DNA of 64,000 nt from Neptunicoccus cionae (GTDB taxonomy: Bacteria; Pseudomonadota; Alphaproteobacteria; Rhodobacterales; Rhodobacteraceae). The position numbers were made by a program, and so were the translations under genes. The notes under the pieces are model-generated. The model saw nothing but the letters and a program-made list of their open reading frames with translations, searched no databases and had not been told where the DNA came from. Of the stretch, positions 35,466-44,298 are shown piece after piece (the first letter of the stretch is position 1; the number at the start of each line of letters is the position of its first letter). The stretch covers positions 31,704-95,703 of the forward strand of contig NZ_BMKA01000009.1 in NCBI RefSeq assembly GCF_014643735.1. Direction: 5' to 3'.

Positions 35466-35894
35466 TCACGCTCCGATTTCATCATGATTAGTTAGACATT
35501 CAGAGTGATCTCGCAGCACTTCAAGAACCTTGCATTCGGCAACGCTTTCGCCATCACACTCGGCAACCATCCGTTTCAACTCCTTCTTGAGGGCCTGAAG
35601 GCGTTTGATCCGCTGCTCGACCTGGCGAAGTTGTCGCCGCGCGATAGAATCCGCCTCTGCACAGGATTGAGACGGGTTGTCCGACAGGTCCAGAAGTTCG
35701 CGGATTGAGTCGAGCGAAAAACCAAGTTGACGCGAGTGTCGAATAAAGGCGAGGCGATCGAGATCTTTTTCATAATATCGCCGTTGCCCACCTGACGTCC
35801 GTCCGGCCTCGTTCATCAATCCAATCTGTTCGTAGTAGCGGATTGTTTGAACTTTGGTTCCAGTCTTCCGCGAGAGTGTACCAATTGCCAGCAT
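35466..35894 (-). CDS. ZntR/CadR/PbrR-like MerR regulator
   Basis: 142 aa from ATG 35894 (AAAGGA upstream; 8 residues shorter than the longest frame). MerR HTH (LSRKTGTKVQTIRYYEQIGL), dimerisation helix, and cysteines at about 78, 113, 121 and 133, a pattern nearer ZntR/CadR/PbrR than CueR. It should sense Zn, Cd or Pb. Four operator-like sequences with a shared core (35416, 35909, 36010, 46656) mark its probable regulon. Not co-oriented with its SCO neighbour. Confidence 0.88.
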   Translation of the reverse strand: MLAIGTLSRKTGTKVQTIRYYEQIGLMNEAGRTSGGQRRYYEKDLDRLAFIRHSRQLGFSLDSIRELLDLSDNPSQSCAEADSIARRQLRQVEQRIKRLQALKKELKRMVAECDGESVAECKVLEVLRDHSECLTNHDEIGA

Positions 35895-35908
35895 GTGCAT
35901 TCCTTTAT

Positions 35909-35926
35909 CTAAAGTCACTGTAGCTT
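35909..35926. promoter_or_regulatory. Operator-like site over the MerR start
   Basis: CTAAAGTCACTGTAGCTT resembles CTCTATCAGCTGTAGCTT before the SCO gene, sharing CTGTAGCTT. It is 15 bp upstream of the MerR ATG. No good -35/-10 pair frames it, so it is best read as an autoregulatory binding site. Confidence 0.4.
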
Positions 35927-36003
35927 ATCAAAGTTCTAACTCGCTTGAAAAGCCAAAGGTTTCACAAAGTCGTGACATAATATCCTACCAAGCATCTTTT
36001 TGC

Positions 36004-36034
36004 TTGAACCTCTATCAGCTGTAGCTTGTATCCC
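36004..36034 (+). promoter_or_regulatory. MerR-type promoter of the SCO-Lnt operon
   Basis: TTGAAC (36004-36009), 19-bp spacer CTCTATCAGCTGTAGCTTG, TATCCC (36029-36034), 37 bp before the SCO start. Same boxes as the promoter 600 bp away on the other strand. Confidence 0.75.
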
Positions 36035-36071
36035 CCCCAAGAGGTGACTTGTTTTAAGGGCGAAACTGGCA

Positions 36072-36680
36072 ATGACAAATGTGCGGATAATTCTCTGGTC
36101 CATAGTTGCGGTGGCGATCGCCATTGTTGGTGGTTTTTGGATATCAGAGCGTGGCCAGCTACCGGTTGCAGCCACTCGCCTGCCTGCAGCGGAGACTGTT
36201 TTGGCTGATTTTGAATTGACCGATCACAATGGCATGGTGCAAACCGACGAAGATTTCCGTGGGCGATGGATGCTCGTCTTCTTTGGGTTCACCAACTGTC
36301 CGGACGTCTGCCCCATGGGCCTGGCAACAATCGCTCAGGTAATGGACGATCTGGGCGCAGAAGGTGAAGCAGTACAGCCCCTTTTCATCACAGTTGACCC
36401 GGAACGGGACACGCCCAGTGTTCTGGCCAACTATATCCCACAATTTGGCCCCAGCATCCTCGGGCTAAGCGGCCCGCAGGAACAGACCCAACAAACTGCC
36501 AAAGCTTTCAAAGTCTATTATCAGCGCAATGAGGATGAATCTGCACCCGATGGATACACCATGGGCCATACTTCATCTTTTCTTTTGTTCGATCCGCAAG
36601 GCGAATTTGTTCGAATATACGAGTACGATTTGGATCCTTCTCAGATCGCCTCTGACCTTCAACAAAGGATTGGATCGTGA
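36072..36680 (+). CDS. SCO1/SenC-family protein, copy 1
   Basis: 202 aa. N-terminal membrane anchor (IILWSIVAVAIAIVGGFWI), thioredoxin fold with FTNCPDVCPMGLATI (CxxxC) and the copper-binding His in GYTMGHTSSFLLF. SCO proteins deliver copper to cytochrome oxidase CuA or act in thiol redox. First gene of a long rightward operon, with DsbB overlapping (GTGA). Confidence 0.93.
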   Translation: MTNVRIILWSIVAVAIAIVGGFWISERGQLPVAATRLPAAETVLADFELTDHNGMVQTDEDFRGRWMLVFFGFTNCPDVCPMGLATIAQVMDDLGAEGEAVQPLFITVDPERDTPSVLANYIPQFGPSILGLSGPQEQTQQTAKAFKVYYQRNEDESAPDGYTMGHTSSFLLFDPQGEFVRIYEYDLDPSQIASDLQQRIGS

Positions 36681-37120
36681 CAATGGCTTCCGATCCATCA
36701 ACGCCAGACAGTCGGTCAGTAACGTTCCTGTTCGCGGCTTGGTTTCTCGCCTTGGCCGCTTCACTTTCCGTTCTGTTCATCGGTGAGGTATTGGGCCAGA
36801 CCCCGTGTCATCTTTGTTGGTTGCAGCGCGCCTTCATGTTCCCACTCGCCGTCATCCTTGGTATTGCGGCATGGCGTTCCGATCTGTCCATCTGGCGATA
36901 TGCGGTGCCGCTCGCCGTTATAGGCGGTGCTATCGCGCTCTATCATTGGCTGCTATATGCTGGGGTCTTGCCCGAGCCGATTACGCCCTGCACCGCCTCC
37001 GGACCATCTTGCACGGATGACGCAATGCTGATCCTTGGCCTGCCAATTCCCGCTCTCTCCTTTTTGACCTTCGGGGTAATATCTGCCCTGCTCCTCCAAC
37101 TTCGACGGATTGCCTCATGA
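36677..37120 (+). CDS. dsbB: DsbB-type disulfide bond formation protein
   Basis: 147 aa from a GTG overlapping the SCO stop; ATG 36683 is the alternative. Four membrane segments, first periplasmic-side pair in GQTPCHLCWLQRAFM (CxxC) and second pair in PITPCTASGPSCTDDAM. It reoxidises DsbA and passes electrons to quinone. The next gene is a DsbA-like protein overlapping by ATGA, giving a matched pair. Confidence 0.92.
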   Translation: MTMASDPSTPDSRSVTFLFAAWFLALAASLSVLFIGEVLGQTPCHLCWLQRAFMFPLAVILGIAAWRSDLSIWRYAVPLAVIGGAIALYHWLLYAGVLPEPITPCTASGPSCTDDAMLILGLPIPALSFLTFGVISALLLQLRRIAS

Positions 37121-37779
37121 CACGCAAAACCCTTGTTCTCGTAACCCTGACCGCTGTACTGGCGCTTTTCGCCATCGGTGCCTGGTTTGTCTCTCGTCCT
37201 AACGTGACCCCGACTGCGACAGCCGCTCCTATTGAGCAGCAAGACCAACTCGTTCGCGCTTACTCGCCTGTTTTGGGCCGCAAAGACGCTCCGGTGACGA
37301 TTGTAGAATTTTTTGACCCAGCCTGCGAGGCGTGCCGCGCGTTTCACCCGATTGTGAAACAGATACTGGCGGATAATCCCGATGATGTCCGCGTGGTGTT
37401 GCGGTACACGCCATTCCACGGGGAAGGGTCTGAGCTGGCAATCAAAATCTTGGAAGCAGCAAGATTACAGGATGTCTTCATGCCCGTGCTTGAAGCGCTG
37501 CTGGAAAATCAACCGACTTGGGCATCTCATGGTGCGCCAGCCGCAGAACAGATTATCCAGATCGCGGCGACAGCAGGTTTGGACGTAAATGCCGCCGCGA
37601 CCCAGATCAAATCCCCAAGTATCGTCGGTATCCTCAATCAGGATCGGGCCGATGTTAAGGCAGTTGGGATCGAGGGCACCCCGACCTTTTTCGTCAACGG
37701 AAAGCGATTGACCGACTTCGGTCCAGATCAACTGATCGCGCTTGTACAGGCAGAAGTCCAAGCTACTGCAAACAACTAA
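37117..37779 (+). CDS. DsbA-family protein
   Basis: 220 aa. N-terminal signal anchor (LVTLTAVLALFAIGAWFV), then a thioredoxin fold with VEFFDPACEACRAFHPIVK (CEAC) and GIEGTPTFFVNGKRL (cis-Pro). Differs from the DsbA-like protein at 29316 in lacking the N-terminal helical extension. Partner of the adjacent DsbB. Confidence 0.91.
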   Translation: MTRKTLVLVTLTAVLALFAIGAWFVSRPNVTPTATAAPIEQQDQLVRAYSPVLGRKDAPVTIVEFFDPACEACRAFHPIVKQILADNPDDVRVVLRYTPFHGEGSELAIKILEAARLQDVFMPVLEALLENQPTWASHGAPAAEQIIQIAATAGLDVNAAATQIKSPSIVGILNQDRADVKAVGIEGTPTFFVNGKRLTDFGPDQLIALVQAEVQATANN

Positions 37780-37802
37780 CATCAGATTGGATAACCCTGA
37801 CA

Positions 37803-38282
37803 GTGAGACATATTACAAATACCTTGCGCTGCCTGTCCTTCGGTCTACTGATGGGACTTTCCACAGTTTCTGCAGCGCAAGAAAACGCAGGCGATATCAA
37901 GATCGTTGTTGAACAGCCATGGGCGCGTGCCAGCATTGGAACTTCACGCCCCGGTGGCGCGTATCTGGCGCTTCGGAACGAAGGAGATGTACCAGTTTAC
38001 TTGGTAGGATTGCGGGCCGATATCTCGGCGATGGCTTCCATCCATGAAACCCAGACGAACGACGAAGGTGTCAGCCGCATGGTGCCTGCAGGTGACATTG
38101 AAATCCCAGTTGGAGGAACGCTGGCACTCGAACCGGGTAGCTATCATATCATGTTGATGAAATTGCAGTCGCCACTCGTGGAAGGCGAGACTTTCCCGAT
38201 GACCCTACTCTTTTCGGATGGGTTGGAGATTGAAGTTGTAGTGCCTGTCCTGCGTATCGGCGCACGCGGCCCTGAAGGCTGA
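37803..38282 (+). CDS. PCu(A)C copper chaperone
   Basis: 159 aa. Signal peptide to about residue 25 (LLMGLSTVSAAQ). Cupredoxin-like domain with the metal motif IHETQTNDEGVSRMVP and a later YHIMLMKL, giving His/Met ligands as in PCuAC. With SCO proteins on both sides it forms the usual copper-delivery pair for cytochrome oxidase. Start as read: GTG or ATG is uncertain; CAGTGAGACATATTAC gives a GTG at 37803. Confidence 0.88.
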   Translation: MRHITNTLRCLSFGLLMGLSTVSAAQENAGDIKIVVEQPWARASIGTSRPGGAYLALRNEGDVPVYLVGLRADISAMASIHETQTNDEGVSRMVPAGDIEIPVGGTLALEPGSYHIMLMKLQSPLVEGETFPMTLLFSDGLEIEVVVPVLRIGARGPEG

Positions 38283-38289
38283 CGCCAAC

Positions 38290-38913
38290 ATGAAACAGAT
38301 TGGTAAAATCTTGATTGCCTGCGGCTTGGCGATATTAGCCGTTCTTTTCATCGGATGGTGGCAGGTTGATGGGCCGGGTGCGGCGTCGGTGCCGGGAAAA
38401 CGTTCCCTACCGCTGACAGAAATGGACTTTGAGTTGACCAATCAGAACGGGGAAGCTGTCGGCCCGAAAACGCTCATTGGCCAGCCAAGCCTTGTCTTCT
38501 TTGGCTTCACCTATTGTCCTGACGTCTGTCCAACGACGCTTTCGGACATTTCCGCGTGGCTCGACGAGATTGGGCCGGACGCAGAGGCCCTTAACACCAT
38601 CCTCATTTCCGTGGATCCAGACCGAGATACCGTCGAAGTGATGGCCGAATATGTCTCCTACTTCCATCCACAGATTCAAGGTTGGACTGGTTCAGATGTC
38701 CAAGTCGCCTCTGCTGCGGCAGGGTTTCGCGCAGTCTATGAAAAGGTGATGCGCGAAGACGGCGACTATACGATGAACCACACAGCAGGGGTTTTCCTGT
38801 TCGACGCGACAGGTCGCTTCGTTACCACGATCGATTATCACGAACCGCGCGAATTCGCCGTGCCTAAGATAAGGCGCGCAATGCAAAGCCAAGACGAGAG
38901 GCCAGAAACTTGA
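38290..38913 (+). CDS. SCO1/SenC-family protein, copy 2
   Basis: 207 aa. Signal anchor (ILIACGLAILAVLFIGWW), thioredoxin fold with GFTYCPDVCPTTLSDI and copper-ligand His in DYTMNHTAGVFLFD. The second SCO of the operon; moderate similarity to copy 1. Seven bases after the PCuAC stop. Confidence 0.93.
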   Translation: MKQIGKILIACGLAILAVLFIGWWQVDGPGAASVPGKRSLPLTEMDFELTNQNGEAVGPKTLIGQPSLVFFGFTYCPDVCPTTLSDISAWLDEIGPDAEALNTILISVDPDRDTVEVMAEYVSYFHPQIQGWTGSDVQVASAAAGFRAVYEKVMREDGDYTMNHTAGVFLFDATGRFVTTIDYHEPREFAVPKIRRAMQSQDERPET

Positions 38914-40256
38914 GATTGAAATATTTCGTGCTGGGAACAGCTGTCAGCGCAGCTGCTATGGCGTCGCTGACCGCCAGAACCATGATGACACCGAACGCGC
39001 CAGCTCCGGAAGTGATGGTTCGGGCTGCAGAGCTTTCGCAACCACCAGCAGAACCCTCTTCTTTGGATTTATCCGTTACCTTTGCAACAGAGGTGGTTAA
39101 CAGGAATGCTACTCTGGCCCCATTGCTTCATTCGTCCGATTTCACTCGGCCTGATGAGCTGACGGCAGTCACACAAGCTCTTGCTATCCCAGCTTGGGAA
39201 GCGACGGTAACAGATGGCGATACGCTTGAATCAATCCTAACCCGCGCCGATATGGACGCACCGCTGCGGGCCGAAGTAGCTCTTGCCATTGCTGCAGAAT
39301 ACGACTTGCGCAGATTAAGACCCGGCCATCAGCTGCGCGTCAATTTTCAGCCCAACGGGTCCCCGTCATTCGTCGCTTTAACAGTCGATGAAGGTGTTCA
39401 AATCGAAGTCACACTCGATGGTAAGGTCGCTGGTCGCACTAGACCCCCCGTCCTTACGTCTGTCGAGCAAGCAGGTCAGCTTGTCGTCAGCGGATCCATT
39501 TATACTTCCTTGGATGCAGCCGGCATTCCTGCTCGCTTTGCGGTCGATCTGGCCGAAATTTTAAGTGATGCAATCGATTTTCGGCGAGATCTTAAAGGCG
39601 GCGAGAAACTCAACATCCAATGGGCACAATCGGTCCTTGCTGACGGGTCGAAAGTTGGGCAACCGAAGCTAACCTACGCGGCTCTTGATTTAGCGAAGGA
39701 TATATTTGAAGTCGTTTGGTCTGACGAGGATAGCGGCAAGGCGACTGTCTATCTGAATGGGGATGTCCTGCGAAGAATAGCACCACCTGTAAAGGGCGCG
39801 CGCCTATCTTCGGTTTTTGGCCGACGCAAACATCCAATTTACGGCAACGTTCGAATGCACACTGGTGTCGATTACGCAGCCGTTAAAGGGACGCCAATCA
39901 GCGCGACCGCACCGGGCCGGGTTTCCTTTATTGGATGGCAGAACGGATATGGCCAAGTGGTGGAGATATCTCACGGCTCCAACACGATGACCCGGTATGC
40001 CCATTTGAGCGCCGTACCCAATGGATTGAAAACCGGAAAGCGTGTTCTTGCTGGAGAAGTGATCGGTCAGGTCGGCAAGACAGGTACGGCGACAGCTCCT
40101 AACTTGCACTACGAAGTGCATGTAGACGGGCGTCCGATCGACCCGCTTGGAAAGGAACTGATCGCCTCGGTAGAAAATCCTGATACCGCGGGTGCGTCAG
40201 CGCTCCTTGAGAAAACACGCGCGCTGTTTACAGCGACGCTCAGCGACGAAATATGA
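38910..40256 (+). CDS. M23-family murein endopeptidase
   Basis: 448 aa from a TTG overlapping the SCO stop. N-terminal hydrophobic segment, an OapA/LysM-like region (about 100-170: DGDTLESILTRADMDAPLRA), then the LytM domain with HTGVDYAAVKGTPI, RYAHL and LHYEVHVDGRPIDPL, the zinc ligands of active M23 peptidases. Cuts peptide cross-links in the cell wall. In a metal operon this pairs with the many L,D-transpeptidases. Confidence 0.9.
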   Translation: MRLKYFVLGTAVSAAAMASLTARTMMTPNAPAPEVMVRAAELSQPPAEPSSLDLSVTFATEVVNRNATLAPLLHSSDFTRPDELTAVTQALAIPAWEATVTDGDTLESILTRADMDAPLRAEVALAIAAEYDLRRLRPGHQLRVNFQPNGSPSFVALTVDEGVQIEVTLDGKVAGRTRPPVLTSVEQAGQLVVSGSIYTSLDAAGIPARFAVDLAEILSDAIDFRRDLKGGEKLNIQWAQSVLADGSKVGQPKLTYAALDLAKDIFEVVWSDEDSGKATVYLNGDVLRRIAPPVKGARLSSVFGRRKHPIYGNVRMHTGVDYAAVKGTPISATAPGRVSFIGWQNGYGQVVEISHGSNTMTRYAHLSAVPNGLKTGKRVLAGEVIGQVGKTGTATAPNLHYEVHVDGRPIDPLGKELIASVENPDTAGASALLEKTRALFTATLSDEI

Positions 40257-40276
40257 ACAATCGAATTGGATAACGC

Positions 40277-40729
40277 ATGCTCCCCAAAATTGAACTGATC
40301 TTTGGCGCTGTGCTGCTTGCGACCGTGTCAACGGCCGCCGCAGCCCAGACGGCCATTCAAGTCGCAAAGACGCGCGGCTGCGGATGCTGTGTGGCTTGGA
40401 TGGACAGACTTTCAGACGCTGGTTTCTTACCGGAGGGCGAAAATATTGGAGGAGCACTGATCCGTTTGAAAATGGATCGGGGTATCCCTGTTGCAATGTT
40501 TTCATGCCACACCGCAACGGTCGAGGGCTACACGATAGAAGGGCATGTGCCACCTGCCGACATCACGCGTCTTCTTGAGGAACGCCCGGATGCAGTCGGT
40601 CTTGCTGTGCCCGGAATGCCAATCGGCTCACCCGGCATGGATTTTGGGGAAACTTCCGACGCCTATGATGTCTTTCTGGTGAAAAAGGACGGTAGCACCG
40701 AGATATTCTCTTCCTATCCGGCAAATTGA
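40277..40729 (+). CDS. DUF411 metal-binding protein, copy 1
   Basis: 150 aa. Signal peptide (to about AAAAQ), then TRGCGCCVAWMDRLSDAGF (CxCC) and FSCHTATVEGYTIEGHVPPA, ending PGMPIGSPGMDFGE. These are the DUF411 landmarks; family members bind copper in the periplasm. A second copy is at 50296-50751. Confidence 0.92.
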   Translation: MLPKIELIFGAVLLATVSTAAAAQTAIQVAKTRGCGCCVAWMDRLSDAGFLPEGENIGGALIRLKMDRGIPVAMFSCHTATVEGYTIEGHVPPADITRLLEERPDAVGLAVPGMPIGSPGMDFGETSDAYDVFLVKKDGSTEIFSSYPAN

Positions 40730-40731
40730 AC

Positions 40732-41523
40732 ATGGAGGCGCTCACGACCCTATCTCCTATCGCCTTGGGCTTTTATGGAAGCCTTGCAGCTGGTCTTATA
40801 ACGTCCGTCGGTGCCGTTCCGGTTCTCTTTGGCAGCACTCCCTCGCGAAAATGGCGCGACATCTCTCTTGGCTTTGCCGCAGGGGTGATGCTGGCGGCTT
40901 CGTTCTTCTCGTTGATCATTCCAGCGCTCGATGTTGCTGAAATTCGATACGGGGATGGGGCGATCCCGGCATTGATCGTCTGCGTTGCGATCCTGCTTGG
41001 GATGGGGGCAGTTGCCATTATGAACGAAGTGATCCCGCATGAGCACTTCAGTTCAGGGCGCGAAGGTCCTGAGGCCGCATCTCTGCGTCGAGTTTGGCTA
41101 TTTATCATAGCAATCACCATTCACAACGCCCCAGAGGGTCTGGCCGTTGGGGTCGCGTTCGGCGCGGACGGGTTTGCGGGGGGATTTCCAGTTGCATTGG
41201 GTATCGGATTGCAGAACGCGCCAGAAGGACTGGCGGTCGCGGTTGCATTGCTCGGTGAGCGATACTCTGCAAAACGGGCCTTTAGCATCGCAGCTCTCAC
41301 TGGCTTGGTTGAGCCTGTCACCGGCTTTCTTGGTGCTGCAGTTATCGTGGTTGCTCAACCCCTTTTGCCTTGGGGTCTCGCCTTCGCGGCGGGCGCTATG
41401 CTCTACGTCATCAGTCACGAGATCATCCCCGAAACCCACCGCAGTGGACATCAGAAACAAGCAACGACCGGGTTAGCAGTCGGTCTGGTTGTCATGCTGT
41501 TCCTCGACGTTTGGTTAGGCTGA
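40732..41523 (+). CDS. ZIP-family metal transporter
   Basis: 263 aa from ATG 40732; a TTG at 40726 overlapping the DUF411 stop is possible. Eight membrane segments; TM4 ITIHNAPEGLAVGVAFGADG and TM5 GLQNAPEGLAVAVALLG carry the HNxPEG and NxPEG metal sites of ZIP/ZupT transporters. Usually imports Zn or Fe, occasionally exports; an importer in a resistance operon is notable. Confidence 0.9.
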   Translation: MEALTTLSPIALGFYGSLAAGLITSVGAVPVLFGSTPSRKWRDISLGFAAGVMLAASFFSLIIPALDVAEIRYGDGAIPALIVCVAILLGMGAVAIMNEVIPHEHFSSGREGPEAASLRRVWLFIIAITIHNAPEGLAVGVAFGADGFAGGFPVALGIGLQNAPEGLAVAVALLGERYSAKRAFSIAALTGLVEPVTGFLGAAVIVVAQPLLPWGLAFAAGAMLYVISHEIIPETHRSGHQKQATTGLAVGLVVMLFLDVWLG

Positions 41524-41526
41524 AAC

Positions 41527-42003
41527 ATGGCAATCCGTTCTCTGGGAATTTGTGCAGCCGTCATTGCATTTGCTGCCGACCAAGCGTCAAAAGCATTCCT
41601 GCTTATAAATGCAGAAACGTTAGCCGCTGGCGTCAATGTCGCGCCCGGTTTCAACTTGGTTTTTCACCGTAACACCGGCGTTACCTTTGGTCTTCTAAAG
41701 GGCACGCCATGGTGGGCGCTAGCTATCGTTGCGACCGCTGTTGTCCTGTTTCTGGCCATTTCGCTGGTACGGTCGACTGCAATAAGTGAAGCCGTTGCCT
41801 ATGGTGTGGTTATAGGTGGTGCTCTTGGAAATATTCTGGATCGCATCCGCTTCGGCGGCGTAACTGATTTTCTGGATTTCTATATTGGAACGACACACTG
41901 GCCTGCATTCAATTTGGCAGACGTGTTTGTGGTTTGTGGCGTTGGTCTTCTGCTGATCACTGCTGGTCGGGAACATGCCGCCATAAAAAAAGCGCCTGAG
42001 TAG
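41527..42003 (+). CDS. lspA: Lipoprotein signal peptidase
   Basis: 158 aa. Four membrane segments with the LspA catalytic aspartates in GNILDRIRFGGVTDF and AFNLADVFVVCG, plus FHRNTGVTFGLL. It cuts prolipoproteins before the modified Cys. Followed by Lnt. LspA-type genes also occur in lead-resistance (pbr) operons, and the regulator here is PbrR/CadR-like. Confidence 0.95.
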   Translation: MAIRSLGICAAVIAFAADQASKAFLLINAETLAAGVNVAPGFNLVFHRNTGVTFGLLKGTPWWALAIVATAVVLFLAISLVRSTAISEAVAYGVVIGGALGNILDRIRFGGVTDFLDFYIGTTHWPAFNLADVFVVCGVGLLLITAGREHAAIKKAPE

Positions 42004-42006
42004 AGA

Positions 42007-43545
42007 GTGAGACCCTCAATTAGCATTTCCAGTCTTGGTCCAAGGTTTAGGACGAACATAGTCCCGCTTATCGTTGCAATTGTTCTCGGGGCCGGTGTTG
42101 TTTTTGCGCTACCGCCGTTCTCAACTCCGTTTGTATTGCCCATCTGTTTTGGTGGGCTGTTTTACCTCACCACCAGCAAGGCCCGAACAAGAGCGTTTCT
42201 TACCGGATGGGCTTTCGGCTTCGGCTTTTTCCTGTTCGGACTGTCATGGATTGCGGAGAGCTTTTTTGTTGATGCTGAACGTTTCGGTTGGATGGCCGCT
42301 CCTGCAGTGATCGCACTGGCAGGGGGGCTTGCGCTCTTTCCAGCGGCGGCGATGGTGGTTTTCGCCGCGACCAAGACGACAGGGGTATCAGGCGCGCTTG
42401 TCTTTGCTGCCTGCTGGTCTGGGTCCGAATGGCTGCGCGGCACCATTCTTACTGGCTTTCCCTGGAACCTGATTGCTTACGCATGGGTCGATTACGATGT
42501 CCCGCGTCAGATGGCGGCACTATTCGGCAGCTATGGTCTAGGGTTGCTCACAGTGTTGCTCTCTACCCTGCCCACCGTGATTTTCACGCGAAATCGTCGA
42601 CAGAGTGGGCTTGCAGCCACGATGTTTGTCATATTGGTCGCGGGTATATGGATAAATGGTGAAGCCAGTCTGACCGGTGAAGATCAGAAAACCGCGGCCA
42701 ATGTTAGAATTGTTCAGGGTAACATCCCACAGCGGGAAAAGTGGGATCCAGCGTTTCGCGACCGCAATATCGCCCGTTATCTGGATTTGTCTGCTCAGCC
42801 GGGCCAATTTGATATCCTGCTTTGGCCCGAGAGTACCTTTCCTGGATACCTCGAAGAAGATCAGTGGATGCTGGGAGAGATCGCGAAGCTTTTGACTGAT
42901 AGTGCCGTCCTGTTAACGGGGGCGCAAACGCGCGAAAACGTTGACGGTGAACAGCAATACAAAAATGCGGTTCTCGCAATCGATTCAACAGCTCAAATCA
43001 TAAACCGCTACGCAAAGCACCACCTCGTCCCGTTCGGCGAATACGTACCCTTTCGAGACCTCCTGCCGCTTAGGCGGCTAACTGCTGGATTGGGTGACTT
43101 CACGCCAGGGTCCGGGCCGAAGACGTTTCGCATGCCGCAACTGCCCGGTGTCGGTCTATCAATCTGCTATGAAGCAATCTTCCCCGGAAAAATAATAAGT
43201 TCGAAAGAGCGGCCTGAATGGATTTTCAACGCCACGAACGACGCCTGGTTCGGCGCATCAATTGGCCCGAACCAGCATTTGGCATCTTCAAGAATGCGCG
43301 CCGTCGAAGAGGGGCTTCCCTTTATCCGCGCAGCCAATACCGGCATTTCCGCCATCATAGATGGTAATGGTCGCCTGATTTCGCATCTCGGTTTGGGCGA
43401 GACCAATATACTGGACGGCGCTCTGCCTGCGGCGCTCTCACCAACACCATTCTCGAGCTATGGACAGATGATGCTCTGGTTGGTCTTTGCAGTGAGCCTA
43501 GCGATGGCGGCATTACTCAACTTTAGAAAGGACAGCGTATCATGA
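42007..43545 (+). CDS. lnt: Apolipoprotein N-acyltransferase
   Basis: 512 aa from a GTG at 42007 (GAGAG upstream). N-terminal membrane half, then nitrilase-like domain (about 230-480) with the catalytic Glu in LLWPESTFPG, Lys region, and Cys in GLSICYEAIFPG. N-acylates lipoprotein Cys after LspA action. Together lspA and lnt cover the last two steps of lipoprotein maturation. Confidence 0.95.
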   Translation: MRPSISISSLGPRFRTNIVPLIVAIVLGAGVVFALPPFSTPFVLPICFGGLFYLTTSKARTRAFLTGWAFGFGFFLFGLSWIAESFFVDAERFGWMAAPAVIALAGGLALFPAAAMVVFAATKTTGVSGALVFAACWSGSEWLRGTILTGFPWNLIAYAWVDYDVPRQMAALFGSYGLGLLTVLLSTLPTVIFTRNRRQSGLAATMFVILVAGIWINGEASLTGEDQKTAANVRIVQGNIPQREKWDPAFRDRNIARYLDLSAQPGQFDILLWPESTFPGYLEEDQWMLGEIAKLLTDSAVLLTGAQTRENVDGEQQYKNAVLAIDSTAQIINRYAKHHLVPFGEYVPFRDLLPLRRLTAGLGDFTPGSGPKTFRMPQLPGVGLSICYEAIFPGKIISSKERPEWIFNATNDAWFGASIGPNQHLASSRMRAVEEGLPFIRAANTGISAIIDGNGRLISHLGLGETNILDGALPAALSPTPFSSYGQMMLWLVFAVSLAMAALLNFRKDSVS

Positions 43546-43706
43546 TGACGATAATAGCAGCTTTTGCAGGAGCCATATGGGGTGCGTATCTTGCGAAGAA
43601 GCGCGGTGGTAACAAGAAAGACATTGCTCAATACGCAGTGAGTTCCGCAATGGTATTTGGCCTTTTCGCAATGGTTGTCTCAATCATTCTCTTAAGGTTC
43701 ATTTGA
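43542..43706 (+). CDS. 54-aa two-span membrane protein
   Basis: ATG 43542 overlaps the Lnt stop (ATGA). MMTIIAAFAGAIWGAYLAKK then a hydrophilic GGNKKDIAQ loop and a second span (VFGLFAMVVSIILLRF). Small and not recognised. Coupling to Lnt and clean topology support translation; function unknown. Confidence 0.6.
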   Translation: MMTIIAAFAGAIWGAYLAKKRGGNKKDIAQYAVSSAMVFGLFAMVVSIILLRFI

Positions 43707-43732
43707 ACAAAGCTGCAGATCTTTACGAAAAT

Positions 43733-44236
43733 CTAGGCGAAGATGTCGATTGGCGTTCCGTCACGAACCATAGCGTAAATATCTTCTATCTCGCGATCAG
43801 ATACTGCAATACATCCGGCTGTCCAGTCGGGTTTGATCGGGTCAATACCCGCTCGCGGCCCGCCATGTATAAAGATATCTCCACCAGGACTGCGGCCCTG
43901 TGCGGCTGCATAAGCAATATCCGCTTCATTCGGATAGGATATCCCGACAGACAGATGGAACATGCTGTTTGGATTGCGCTTGTCGACAGTATAAGAGCCT
44001 TCCGGTGTTTTTCCGTCACCTTCAAACTGCTTGGGACCCGCGGGTGCAAAGCCGAGGTCAAATTTATACGTCTTCAGCACCTTTGAATTGTTGTAAAGGA
44101 AGAGGGTTCGATCGCCCTTGAACATCTGCAAGCGCGTGACCTCTGGACCGTTATAGGTTCGAAACTTGTTCGCGCAGCCAGCCAAAGTAAGAGCCAACCC
44201 ACCCAGAACGGCGAAACGGCGTGTTGTACGTATCAT
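43733..44236 (-). CDS. L,D-transpeptidase lipoprotein, YafK-like
   Basis: 167 aa. Lipoprotein signal (LGGLALTLAGCANK), YkuD domain of the short YafK/ErfK kind with FIHGGPRAGIDPIKPDWTAG and CIAVSDREIEDIY (catalytic His and Cys). Fourth L,D-transpeptidase-type gene in this metal island, of a different subgroup from the three at 30-33 kb. Convergent with the Lnt operon. Confidence 0.88.
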   Translation of the reverse strand: MIRTTRRFAVLGGLALTLAGCANKFRTYNGPEVTRLQMFKGDRTLFLYNNSKVLKTYKFDLGFAPAGPKQFEGDGKTPEGSYTVDKRNPNSMFHLSVGISYPNEADIAYAAAQGRSPGGDIFIHGGPRAGIDPIKPDWTAGCIAVSDREIEDIYAMVRDGTPIDIFA

Positions 44237-44298
44237 TTTTTGCTCGACCTCTTTTTCTTATTGGCTCAGTTAATATTTGCACAAAGGGGTTTTTGAAA

